Shown: positions 1 through 6,715 of the stretch, piece after piece | Numbering within the stretch: the first letter of the stretch is position 1 | How the letters are laid out: the number at the start of each line of letters is the position of its first letter | Assembly (NCBI RefSeq): GCF_000499385.1 | Contig: NW_013651875.1 | Location: 1 to 11,655 of the forward strand | Reading direction: 5' to 3' | DNA length: 11,655 nucleotides | Source: Eimeria necatrix | Taxonomy: Eukaryota; Apicomplexa; Conoidasida; Eucoccidiorida; Eimeriidae | Position numbers and translations under genes: made by a program | The notes under the pieces: model-generated | Seen by the model: only the letters and a program-made list of their open reading frames with translations | What the model was told of the DNA's origin: nothing | Databases searched by the model: none

Positions 1-175
1 GGCCGGGGGGGCCCCCGGGGGGGGGCCCCGGGCGCCCGGGGATGGGGGGGCCCCCACGGGAGAACGCGGGGGGGCCCCCTCCTCCCCAGAGCCCCGCTCG
101 ACCGCCTTCCACGAGGCCTCCTCCAGGGGGGCCCCCGGGGGGCCCCCTTCCCAAGAAGCCTCCCCAAAGGCGTCG

Positions 176-215
<40 letters not shown>

Positions 216-402
216 CCTTCTCCGCCTCCAGCTGCTCAGCTGCTGCTAGGGCCTCCAGCAGCTCGGGCGAACTCACCTCCAGGCCCTCCTCCCGCAGCTC
301 CCCGGGAAGGTCCCCCAGAGGGTCTTCTTCGTCGTGCTGCGCTGCTGCTGCTGCGCAGCAGCAGCACAGCAGCAGCAGCAGCGGGGCCCCCCGCAGCGCC
401 AT
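1..402 (-). CDS. Partial secreted Glu/Ala-rich then Pro/Gly-rich hypothetical protein (3' end beyond window)
   Basis: No family is recognised. The minus-strand frame opens at an ATG (402-400) and stays open for 134 codons to the window edge. Residues 1-21 look like a signal peptide: MALRGAP, then 5 Leu, 4 Cys and 5 Ala, followed by an abrupt acidic start (QHDEEDP), so cleavage near residues 20-22 and entry to the secretory pathway are inferred. Residues 24-63 are rich in Glu, Leu and Ala and probably helical (SSPELLEALAAAEQLEAEKE). Residues 64-75 are 12 Ala, encoded by the (CTG)12 tract. Residues 76-134 are Gly/Pro/Glu-rich and carry the motif EASW twice (81-84 and 95-98). GC at third codon positions is high and residue use is varied outside the repeats, which favours real coding. 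The frame is also open upstream to a TGA at 714-712, but 402 holds its only ATG. A good minus-strand splice acceptor (T-rich tract, then TTTTGTAG, exon from 729) may end a 5' UTR intron. A donor-like GGAG|GTGAGT lies inside the frame at 280-271; I judge it unused because coding quality continues past it. Confidence 0.7.
177..212. repeat. (CTG)12 trinucleotide tract
   Basis: Perfect run of 12 CTG on the plus strand. On the minus strand it encodes the poly-Ala segment of the left-edge secreted protein in the GCA frame. Confidence 0.97.
343..366. repeat. Perfect 24-bp CTG/CAG palindrome
   Basis: CTG triplets on the left are mirrored by CAG triplets on the right around TGCGCA (352-357), giving 12-bp arms with no spacer. 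It lies over the signal-peptide codons of the minus-strand gene: its Cys run and Ala run come from the two arms. Confidence 0.9.
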
Positions 403-598
403 TCTGCTGCTGCGGCCCTGCTGCGCTGCTGCTGCGGCACTGCTGAGGCCCTGCTGCGGGCCTGCTAAGGGGCTGCGAAGGCGCTCCCGCAGCAAGCTGC
501 AGCGGCTCCACTTCTGCTGCAGCAGATCGGCTGCTGCTGCTGCGCCAGCAGCAGATTCGCAGCGCCGCTGCAGAGGACCCGCCGCTCGAGGGGCAGAT

Positions 599-625
599 CT
601 GCTGCTGCTGCTGCTGCTGCTGCTG
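599..625. repeat. (CTG)9 trinucleotide tract
   Basis: Nine perfect CTG units. All three minus-strand frames are open through it (Gln, Ala or Ser runs), so the tract does not show which frame, if any, is translated upstream of the ATG at 402. Confidence 0.95.
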
Positions 626-729
626 CGGCGGCTTGCTGCAGGCGGCAGCGGCGAGGCGCTGCGTCGGCGGCGGCGCAGCAGGCCCGGGCAAAAGAGGCAG
701 GCGCCAGGCCCTCAAACAAACGACCTTTG

Positions 730-795
730 CTACAAAATAAAAGCAAAAATCTGAAATTATGAGAATTAAATGAAATAATTGCGAAAAATCCCGTT
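730..795 (-). other. Candidate intron 3' end / splice acceptor upstream of the left-edge gene
   Basis: Read on the minus strand, this AT-rich stretch ends in a pyrimidine-rich run and TTTTATTTTGTAG, directly before a GC-rich exon-like block starting at 729. That is a textbook eukaryotic 3' splice site. No matching strong GT donor is obvious in 800-900, so the upstream exon is not placed. If used, the exon from 729 would carry a 5' UTR of about 327 bases before the ATG at 402, since the coding frame is closed by TGA at 714-712. Confidence 0.35.
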
Positions 796-899
796 CAGAA
801 AGCCCCGGAAGAGCCACCCCTGCCACGCCGCTGCTGCCACGCGGGGCCCGAGGCACACGCGCCTCACGAGGCTCCGGCTAGCCGTGCACAGCTAAACGG

Positions 900-1103
900 C
901 TCCCTTTGCCTTTCTTTTAATTCTTTTGAACTTTTCTACTTTTAAAATAAACATTTAAATCCATTTTTGCTGCATTTCAAGCCCTGCCGGCTCCCCCCCG
1001 GCGCCCTGCACACCCCGGCCGCGCCCACGCGCCCCAGGCCGACCCCAGCCGCCCAGCTGCGCCGGCAGCAGCAGCAGCAAATTCAAAACGCGAAAATTAA
1101 TTA
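900..1103 (+). other. AT-rich stretch ending in an acceptor-like site, then a GC-rich exon-like block
   Basis: On the plus strand a T-rich run ends in CTGCATTTCAAG at 970-981, a plausible 3' splice site. The GC-rich block after it (982-1080) has two open frames, both Pro/Ala/Arg-rich and both ending in TAA near 1100. One ends in a short Gln run, the other in an Ala run. It could be the last exon of a plus-strand gene, but there is no initiator, no donor and no family match, and the frame cannot be chosen. This also covers the gap between the left-edge gene and the tRNA array. Confidence 0.15.
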
Positions 1104-1148
1104 ATTTAAATAAAATATTCATTAAAAGTTCGAAGAACTGCAGCAGCA

Positions 1149-1187
1149 GAAAGCTGCAGCGTAGAAATAGATGTTGCTGCAGCTTTC
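1149..1187. repeat. Perfect 12-bp inverted repeat abutting the first tRNA-Phe
   Basis: GAAAGCTGCAGC (1149-1160) and GCTGCAGCTTTC (1176-1187) are exact reverse complements, separated by 15 bases. The right arm ends at the base before tRNA nucleotide 1. It could fold in DNA, or in a 5' leader transcript. The same arms are absent from the other four copies. Confidence 0.85.
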
Positions 1188-1260
1188 GCGTCGATAGCTC
1201 AGTTGGGAGAGCGTTAGACTGAAGATCTAAAGGTCCCTGGTTCGATCCCGGGTCGACGCG
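1188..1260 (+). tRNA. tRNA-Phe(GAA), copy 1 of 5
   Basis: Full cloverleaf of 73 nt. The acceptor GCGTCGA pairs fully with TCGACGC; T8 A9; D stem GCTC/GAGC; anticodon stem TTAGA/TCTAA around loop CTGAAGA (anticodon GAA); 5-nt variable loop; T stem CCTGG/CCGGG around TTCGATC. No intron and no encoded CCA. The A box (TAGCTCAGTTGG) and B box (GGTTCGATCCC) give an internal RNA polymerase III promoter. A TTTT terminator follows at 1273-1276. It charges phenylalanine for TTC/TTT codons in cytosolic translation. The base after the acceptor stem (discriminator 73) is G, where A is usual for tRNA-Phe. Confidence 0.97.
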
Positions 1261-1294
1261 TTCGCTCACCTCTTTTGCGGCTGCTCTGTGGCTG

Positions 1295-1314
1295 CAGCAG
1301 CAGCAGCAGCAGCA

Positions 1315-1342
<28 letters not shown>
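1295..1342. repeat. (CAG)7(CTG)9 inverted trinucleotide tract between tRNA copies 1 and 2
   Basis: Seven CAG units are followed directly by nine CTG units. With one flanking base this makes a spacer-free palindrome of 22-bp arms (1294-1337). Such a sequence can form a long hairpin or cruciform and is expected to be unstable in replication. It fills most of the space between two tRNA genes. Confidence 0.95.
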
Positions 1343-1346
<4 letters not shown>

Positions 1347-1370
1347 GAAATAGCGGTCCACTGGACCTAC

Positions 1371-1443
1371 GCGTTGATAGCTCAGTTGGGAGAGCGTTAG
1401 ACTGAAGATCTAAAGGTCCCTGGTTCGATCCCGGGTCGACGCG
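1371..1443 (+). tRNA. tRNA-Phe(GAA), copy 2 of 5
   Basis: Identical to copy 1 except T for C at acceptor position 5, which turns a C-G pair into a T-G (U-G) wobble. The same change is in copy 3, so these two are sister copies. Anticodon GAA, both internal promoter boxes and the G discriminator are unchanged. This copy has the poorest terminator: the longest T run before the next CTG tract is only three (1460-1462), so transcription may run on or end inefficiently. A perfect 13-base hairpin sequence GGTCCACTGGACC lies just upstream at 1355-1367. Confidence 0.96.
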
Positions 1444-1460
1444 CTTCGTCGAGTTGTTAT

Positions 1461-1463
<3 letters not shown>

Positions 1464-1514
<51 letters not shown>
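1464..1514. repeat. (CTG)12 TTG (CTG)4 tract between tRNA copies 2 and 3
   Basis: Nearly pure CTG with one C-to-T interruption at 1500. It sits where the CAG/CTG tract sits between copies 1 and 2, so tRNA plus triplet tract looks like the duplicated unit. Confidence 0.95.
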
Positions 1515-1517
<3 letters not shown>

Positions 1518-1539
1518 TATAGACGGTTGCTCGACCTCC

Positions 1540-1612
1540 GCGTTGATAGCTCAGTTGGGAGAGCGTTAGACTGAAGATCTAAAGGTCCCTGGTTCGATCC
1601 CGGGTCGACGCG
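1540..1612 (+). tRNA. tRNA-Phe(GAA), copy 3 of 5
   Basis: Same 73-nt sequence as copy 2, including the acceptor T-G wobble at pair 5 and the G discriminator. TTTT follows at 1625-1628. The 21 bases upstream match those of copy 2 at about 13 positions (shared ATAG near -20 and GACCT near -6), which supports descent by duplication of a roughly 170-bp unit. Confidence 0.96.
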
Positions 1613-1640
1613 CTTTCCCGCTTCTTTTGCTGCTGCAACA

Positions 1641-1641
<1 letters not shown>

Positions 1642-1680
<39 letters not shown>
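1642..1680. repeat. (CTG)13 tract after tRNA copy 3
   Basis: Thirteen perfect CTG units closing the three-gene tRNA array. It is preceded by TTTTGCTGCTGCAACAG. Confidence 0.95.
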
Positions 1681-1683
<3 letters not shown>

Positions 1684-1689
1684 CCTAGG

Positions 1690-2264
1690 AACTCAAGACA
1701 ATGCTAGGAGCGTCGCCGGCTAGGGCCAGGACAGCTTGGCAAGCATGTAGAGTTTTTCTTCTGTAACATTTTTTTGAAAGCAAAAAGCTTTTTTGAAATA
1801 CTCCTAAGAGCCCTTTTTAGTTATTTGCTGCTTTCTTCTCTGCGCCTCTTTTGCATTTCTTCTTCTGCTCGCCATCTTAAGTCCCAGCTCTCCGCCTTAG
1901 AGCTTCACTTCTAGAAATGAGTCTTCTTGGAAAAAAAAAAAGGAAAAAAGTTTATTTTGTTTTCGCAAATTCAAAAAGATCAGCAGCAAATAAGTCAATC
2001 CCGAGAGCCTGGGTTATGAGGCTAAAGGCAGCAGAAGTTGAACTCCAGTTGTACAGATTTCTTGCAAGTTCGTGGGCGCATGCAAATCTTCGAAAGTTTT
2101 TCTAAAAGGGAAAAACTGCAGCCATTTGGTCCTTTATAATGGGATTTTGACTGAGTTTTTGTCGGATTATGCAAAGGATTTAATCAAGGACAAGTCCAAA
2201 AGCCAAAACCGCGAAAAAGAGTTTCTCAAGAACAAGTCTGAAATTCAAAATGTAATCTTTTGTG
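1690..2264. other. AT-rich intergenic stretch, no supported gene
   Basis: After the CTG tract the sequence turns AT-rich with several poly-T and poly-A runs. One ATG-started frame (1917-2105, 62 codons, Lys/Arg-rich N-terminus) has no recognisable domain, and a frame at 2072-2299 runs into tRNA copy 4. I do not call either a gene. Confidence 0.5.
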
Positions 2265-2337
2265 GCGTCGATAGCTCAGTTGGGAGAGCGTTAGACTGAA
2301 GATCTAAAGGTCCCTGGTTCGATCCCGGGTCGACGCG
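2265..2337 (+). tRNA. tRNA-Phe(GAA), copy 4 of 5
   Basis: Sequence identical to copy 1 (fully paired acceptor stem with C at position 5, anticodon GAA, A and B boxes, G at 73). It lies 653 bases past copy 3 in AT-rich DNA without a flanking CTG tract. A TTTT run follows at 2356-2359. Its flanks (TGTG before, GCTCTCTTT after) resemble those of copy 5 (TCGTG before, CTCTCTCTTT after) more than those of copies 1-3. Confidence 0.97.
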
Positions 2338-2367
2338 CTCTCTTTCAATCTAGCATTTTCTGTTGCT

Positions 2368-2506
2368 TAGCTAGCTAGCTAGCTAGCTAGCTAGCCAACT
2401 GCGTAGTTTTCTGGCTAGCTAGTTAGCTAGTTGGCCAGCTAGCTGGGTAGCCAGCTAGCTAGTTAGTTTGTTGGCTAGTTGGCTAGTTAGCTAGCTAGCG
2501 AGCTAT
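2368..2506. repeat. (TAGC)n tetranucleotide tract, perfect then degenerate
   Basis: Seven perfect TAGC units (2368-2395) are followed by about 110 bases of degenerate GCTA/GTTA/GCCA units. TAGC repeats are self-complementary, so both strands carry the same repeat and can fold on themselves. Confidence 0.9.
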
Positions 2507-2509
2507 CAC

Positions 2510-3450
2510 CGGGCTGGCCAGTTTGCCCATTACACAGTTTGCTTCGCCGCGCTGCAGCAGTTTCTTTCTGTCTTTTGCACATCCGTAAACATCTCTGAAT
2601 CCAAAAAAATGCATTCTTCGATTATTTTCATCACAAATGACAAAAGTTGTGTTTAGGCTGATCTTTTATCTATTTGAAAATTCATAAAAGTGCCTTTGCC
2701 TGTTTTGTTTGAAGATGATTTGCATCAGTGCAATATTGCAATTAATGTGCAGCAGAAAAGAGTGCAGCAAAAGGTCTTGCAGAAAAGAAATGATTGAAAA
2801 GAATTAGATGAAGTAAAAAATGGCTGAATTGCAAATATGGGTGAAGAATGTTAATAAGAAAGCGAGCACTTCAGTGCAGAATTAGAAGACCAAAAAGGAA
2901 ATTTCCTCCCCAGACTTTGCCAAAAAATACTCAAATTGAACTTTACTTGTTGCCTGAAAGCCTTTTGTAGACTGCTTTTGCACCGCAAGAAAGTTCAAAC
3001 ATTTCTAGAAAAGTTCAGAAACAGAATTGACTGACTTCATTTGAAAAGACTAAAACTGCAAGTGCGGAGTTTATGAAATATGAATAAACAAAGAAGCAGA
3101 TTCACTCCTGGCTTTAAACAATTTTCCCGAGATTCAAGTTGTCATATTCTTCCACAACTTTGATGAGTTTATCAGAAGTAATCCGAAAAGTCAGACTCGA
3201 GAATGATTTATGAAATGAAGAGTTCTGACCCACCAGGAGAAGCAAAGGAAAATGCTTTTCATTTTTTTGGCATTTTTACAAACAGAAAATACAAAAAAAG
3301 AAATGCACAAAAGGAATTCAGCAATTTTCAACTTCAGTGACTAAGAGGAAAAACGCCAAAAACCAAAGACTACACTTCGCCAGCATTTGCAGCTGCAGCT
3401 GGTTAGTTACAGCTGTTGAATTTCGACAATTCGAATCAACTTTCTTTTTG
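2510..3450. other. AT-rich unique sequence, no supported gene
   Basis: No open frame of useful length, no tRNA boxes and no tandem repeat were seen. Stops are frequent in all frames. It is probably intergenic or intronic. Confidence 0.5.
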
Positions 3451-3451
3451 A

Positions 3452-3650
3452 TATCTCGCTGCAGCAGCAGCAGCAGCAGCAACAGTAGGAGCTGCAGCGA
3501 AAGCAGCAGCAGCGGTAGTGGCCGCAGCAGCAGCAGCAGCGGTAGCGGGCGCAGCAGCAGCAACAGTGTCTGTGGGCATCCAGGGGCCGGCGAAACAAGA
3601 ACTAGCAGCAAAAAGCACAGCGACCGCAGCAGCAGTAGTAGCAGCAGCAG

Positions 3651-3698
<48 letters not shown>

Positions 3699-3727
3699 CA
3701 GGTACAGCCGTCAAACTTTTCATATGA
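3452..3727 (+). CDS. Candidate Ala-rich exon in imperfect CAG block
   Basis: No family recognised. The plus frame from a TGA at 3449 to a TGA at 3725 has no ATG and reads as an Ala-rich protein interrupted by Thr, Val, Gly and Lys, with a less repetitive middle (VSVGIQGPAKQELAAKST). Many departures from GCA are third-base changes (GCG, GCC, GTA/GTG), as expected under protein-level constraint. The block starts just after a pyrimidine-rich stretch ending CTGCAG (about 3458-3463), and CAG|GTACAG at 3699-3707 is a possible donor, so an internal exon of about 3464-3701 is conceivable. A Ser-rich frame (3337-3873) and minus-strand Ala/Leu frames are also open over the same DNA; CAG repeats keep all of them open. 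Gene status is a guess. Confidence 0.25.
3461..3702. repeat. Imperfect (CAG)n block
   Basis: About 240 bases dominated by CAG triplets, including (CAG)6-7 near 3462 and a run near 3658-3690, broken by a unique middle at about 3565-3620. It is the only large CAG block inside the AT-rich central part of the window. Confidence 0.9.
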
Positions 3728-3729
3728 GA

Positions 3730-5392
3730 CGTCTAGAGCCCCTTGTGGTCTGGCTCGAGTCAATAATGCATTTGAATTCAGCAAATAATTATTCAAAGAT
3801 AAGAAAGCTACCTTTAGCGCAGCTGCAGCTGTTGGAGCTGCTGAAGTTGTTGCCTCTAAGCCAGAGCCATTAACTTTTGGGCTTCGCATAACGTCTTTCT
3901 TATGATATAATGCCTTTCTTATTGAAAAGCTTCTTTACTGAGACCCATGACCAATATCTAACCACATTAGTTTAAAAAAAACAGGAATTTAAACCTTCTT
4001 CGTGGACAAAATCTTACAAGAGCCCGAATTCCCTCTTCCTTACGAGTCCATCTACTACTCTTTAGTTTGCATTGAGGGGATCACACCTCAGGAATGCATT
4101 ATTTTACCATTTTAAAGTGCAATTTGTGGGTTTAAAATGATATTTCTTTCATTATTGAGGCATAATATCTTTGTCCAATGAAGGATCCGTGTGCGTTTCG
4201 GTGCGCCTTGTGGCTCCGCAGAGCAGCACGGCAGCGCTATTGAGCAAAAATGAGCCAAGCCGGACTTGTTTTGAGCTAGCTAGGTAGACGCAGGGCAAGA
4301 AATAAGTCAAATAATGTTAAAAATAGTCTAAAAAACAAAAAAAGAAGTTATTTCCTTCGAGGCGCACAGCCCCCGGACAGAGTGCAAAGAACTGGTAGTG
4401 GAAAGAACGGCGTGTCTACAACGCGTTGCAAACCTACTCTACGTTGAACTATTGTTCAGGAACTGTATATAAAACGTAAATTTAACGAAACAAATGCTGA
4501 AAAGCGAGAAGTTTCACTTCTTTATAGAACTCTGAAAGATATCTCAGAGAAAAAATTTCCAAGGTGCCTCCCGCTTGAGCACATCGGCTCCAAGACCAGT
4601 CTTGGAGATACTTTCTGAAATTTGAGACGCTCAATCACATCTAAACTGAAAGTAAAATTAGAAAACATGTTTTCTAATCCCTGAAACGATCGACAAAACG
4701 CAAAAAAAATGAAAATGAGCTTCATTTGTGAGTGTCTTAAGTATGCATCGTGCAGTCCCACATGATCTGCTAAGCTAATGCTAAGCAAGCCCCGCGGTGG
4801 ACAATTCACTCTTGTGCATTAATTTGATGATGAACATAACGAAATTTATTCCAAAATGCAGCAAAAATCCCATTGTTTAGACCAGCACAACAATCCACAA
4901 AATCTGGCGGAGTGCGAATCGGTTGGACTCCGGTTCTGGAAATGTTGTTGTCACATTTGATGGTCAAATGCACGCATATCGCAGCCCGACAAGTTTAACT
5001 ACAGTGAAAGGATGATAAAGAGAATCTAAATATGATATATTTAGCGAAAATAAACAGAAATGTCTGTTGTGTTCTGCACTCTCGTTCTCCGTGGACAAGT
5101 AAGTCACCAGCGCCCGCGGCGTTCCTGTTGCTGCGTGAGCCAGCGCATCCAACGAGTGCCTAAAATGGAATATCTGGAATTTCTTTTGGAGCTTTTGCTC
5201 TTAATTAGTTTTTATAAGTTAGAAATCCAATTATTAAAGTGCCAGAGTACTTTCAGCAGTGCTTCGCCACAGTGGAAGAACCTTCCTGGCCATAGTCAAG
5301 ATCGGCAAAAGACACGTCCACCGGAAGTGAGCTCCGCCGAGTACCCCAGGATTTCTAAACCCCTTTTAAAACATTTTTCTTTGAAATAATTT
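3730..5392. other. AT-rich unique sequence, no supported gene
   Basis: I see only short frames, none with a recognisable domain. The longest are a minus frame at 4522-4809 (95 codons, non-ATG start) and a plus frame at 5060-5389 (109 codons from ATG; basic and Leu-rich patches, no motif). No tandem repeats or tRNA boxes. It could hold introns or decayed coding sequence. Confidence 0.45.
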
Positions 5393-5830
5393 ATGTTTTC
5401 CGAAGATGCGCTCCAGCGTTTCGGGGTTTCTTTGCCCACAGCAAGCCCTAATCTATGTCTTGCACTGCCTAAGAGTTGCACCAGTTATTACCACAGGTGT
5501 AGCTCAGGATGCAGTACTTGCTTTGCTTCGAAAGCCAGCTTCTCTTTAGTGGTCCATTGGGGGCCCGCTGGTGAGTTTTCGCGGGCTAGTCTGCTCACAG
5601 AGTACAGCAGATCTTATCTTCGGAAACTTGTTGAATTTTACTTGTATTCTAAAGCCAAGAATGCAGAATAAATAGACCCAATTGCTCATTCTATCATACT
5701 TGACTGCCTAGGATTCGCCAAAGTACGCTACAGTGTGGCCCGGGCTGTTGGCCGTGAACTCCTGCACATTTCTGCCAGGCGTTTTCGCCTTTGCCAACGT
5801 GGCACACAATTTGAACTCTTAAATATTTAA
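5393..5830 (+). pseudogene. Stop-interrupted reading frame, possible decayed coding segment
   Basis: From an ATG at 5393 one frame runs 92 codons to TAA (5669-5671). The same frame is then open again for 52 codons to TAA at 5828-5830. The second part is unrepetitive and has a protein-like mix (for example LGFAKVRYSVARAVGREL and HISARRFRLCQRG). A single in-frame stop dividing about 145 codons of one frame in AT-rich DNA may mark a decayed gene, or may be chance. No family is recognised. The minus strand here also has fragments I briefly compared with retrotransposon polyprotein and did not accept. Confidence 0.2.
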
Positions 5831-6155
5831 AGTATTCCTTCTTTGTTTTGGACTTCTACTGACTCCTCAACAAGTCCAAAACAGTTTCAATTCAAGTAAG
5901 TAAAACGGACACGCCGCAATGATCTTGTTTGCATAAAATGGCACCTTTTCGGGGTGGCTGCGCTTGTGCAAAGCAACATCTGCATTCTACTTTTTCTCAG
6001 GACAAGCTTCCGCTCAAAAGTCCTAAAATTCTTATTCTACTAAACTTGTCTGAATATTCTCCATGTTTATTTCTGAAAAAAGAAATTATGAGCCTTTTAA
6101 ATCTGTATTTCGTGCTATTTCCTGATTTCAAACTGCAAAATTCACTTTTCAAAAA

Positions 6156-6188
6156 CTTGAAATAACTTTTTGTAAAAGTTATTTCAGG
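6156..6188. repeat. Perfect 13-bp stem, 3-base loop inverted repeat
   Basis: TGAAATAACTTTT (6158-6170) and AAAAGTTATTTCA (6174-6186) are exact reverse complements around TGT. A G-T and a C-G pair can extend the stem outward to 6156/6188. It is the strongest palindrome outside the CAG, GCTA and telomere-like repeats, and lies in AT-rich DNA with no supported gene near. Confidence 0.9.
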
Positions 6189-6254
6189 ACTTGAGTCAAG
6201 CTTTCGGTGGAAACACTGGGGCTCCCGGGAACCAGTGGCCAGCAGGCGGCAGTA

Positions 6255-6424
6255 AATTCAAATCTCTAAAATCATAACTGAATCAAAACTCTTCAAAACG
6301 GAAATCCAGGGATGTAAGCACCTCTTCAGGTGGCAATTAATTCAATTATTCACAGCAGTAATTGGATTAAAACTATTTAGGTAATTCAAATCTCAATAAG
6401 AATAATTGAATTAGAACTATTTAG
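6255..6424. repeat. Degenerate ~44-bp repeat, three copies
   Basis: Units begin with AATTCAA and end in a AACTATTTAG-like sequence: 6255-6297 (most diverged), 6339-6380 and 6383-6424. The last two are 44 bases apart and share ATTGRATTARAACTATTTAG almost exactly. About 40 unrelated bases separate the first from the second. Confidence 0.6.
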
Positions 6425-6642
6425 ATCGGATCTTGTCTTATTTCTGCTGCAGACTTCAGTTCTTGGAGCTTTATAACCCCCACAGTCTTCCGCTGCAGCA
6501 GTTCCTCGCAGCCAGAAGCTCGCGGCTGTAAACTTTCTGATGAAGAAAACTTGAACTTCAAATAAAATTCCAAATAATGCAGAACTTCTTGTTGAAATTT
6601 TCGCAATTTTGTTTTCAAAAGCAAAATTTCGAGCCCGTCGTG

Positions 6643-6715
6643 GCGTCGATAGCTCAGTTGGGAGAGCGTTAGACTGAAGATCTAAAGGTCCCTGGTTCGA
6701 TCCCGGGTCGACGCG
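6643..6715 (+). tRNA. tRNA-Phe(GAA), copy 5 of 5
   Basis: Identical to copies 1 and 4: perfect 7-bp acceptor stem, anticodon GAA in CTGAAGA, intact A and B boxes, G at discriminator position 73. A TTTT run follows at 6739-6742. It stands alone in AT-rich DNA about 4.3 kb from copy 4. Confidence 0.97.

Larger units (their letters stand above)
5831..6642. other. AT-rich stretch without supported gene
   Basis: Apart from the hairpin and the 44-bp repeats described separately, there are only short frames here (a plus frame at 5929-6165 ends inside the hairpin). Frames on the minus strand at 6386-6832 include the antisense of tRNA copy 5 and are not genes. Confidence 0.45.

Noticed and set aside
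1..60. G/C-only palindromic stretch as a possible regulatory element
   Set aside because: It reads smoothly as Pro/Gly/Ala codons of the left-edge gene. It may also contain sequencing errors in homopolymers, which would shift the last codons.
42..446. 134-codon plus frame, Pro-rich with poly-Leu
   Set aside because: Antisense shadow of the left-edge secreted protein gene; Pro and Leu runs come from reading its GC-rich codons and the CTG tract backwards.
465..746. 93-codon minus frame with poly-Ala upstream of the left-edge gene
   Set aside because: It starts inside the presumed intron without ATG and has no support beyond being open through the CTG tract.
236..856. 206-codon minus frame rich in Gln, Ser and Ala, with an acceptor-like and a donor-like site (exon 729-277)
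   Set aside because: The splice-like ends are good, but the frame ends within 240 bases of the start while a different minus frame has ATG, signal peptide and far better coding quality through the same DNA to the edge. I prefer the latter; the acceptor may serve its 5' UTR.
955..1269. Minus-strand frame containing VDPGSNQGPLDLQSNALPTE
   Set aside because: This is the antisense translation of tRNA-Phe copy 1, a well-known kind of spurious protein. The same peptide appears at 6386-6832 from copy 5.
5296..5800. Minus-strand fragments resembling a retrotransposon RNase H or integrase region
   Set aside because: A few loose residue patterns only; no catalytic motif, frames broken, no LTRs seen. 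Would need a profile search against Ty3-type polyproteins to revive it.
1188..6715. tRNA copies as tRNA-derived SINEs
   Set aside because: All five are full, structurally intact tRNAs with no shared tail, A-rich end or target-site duplication, and four have proper T-run terminators.
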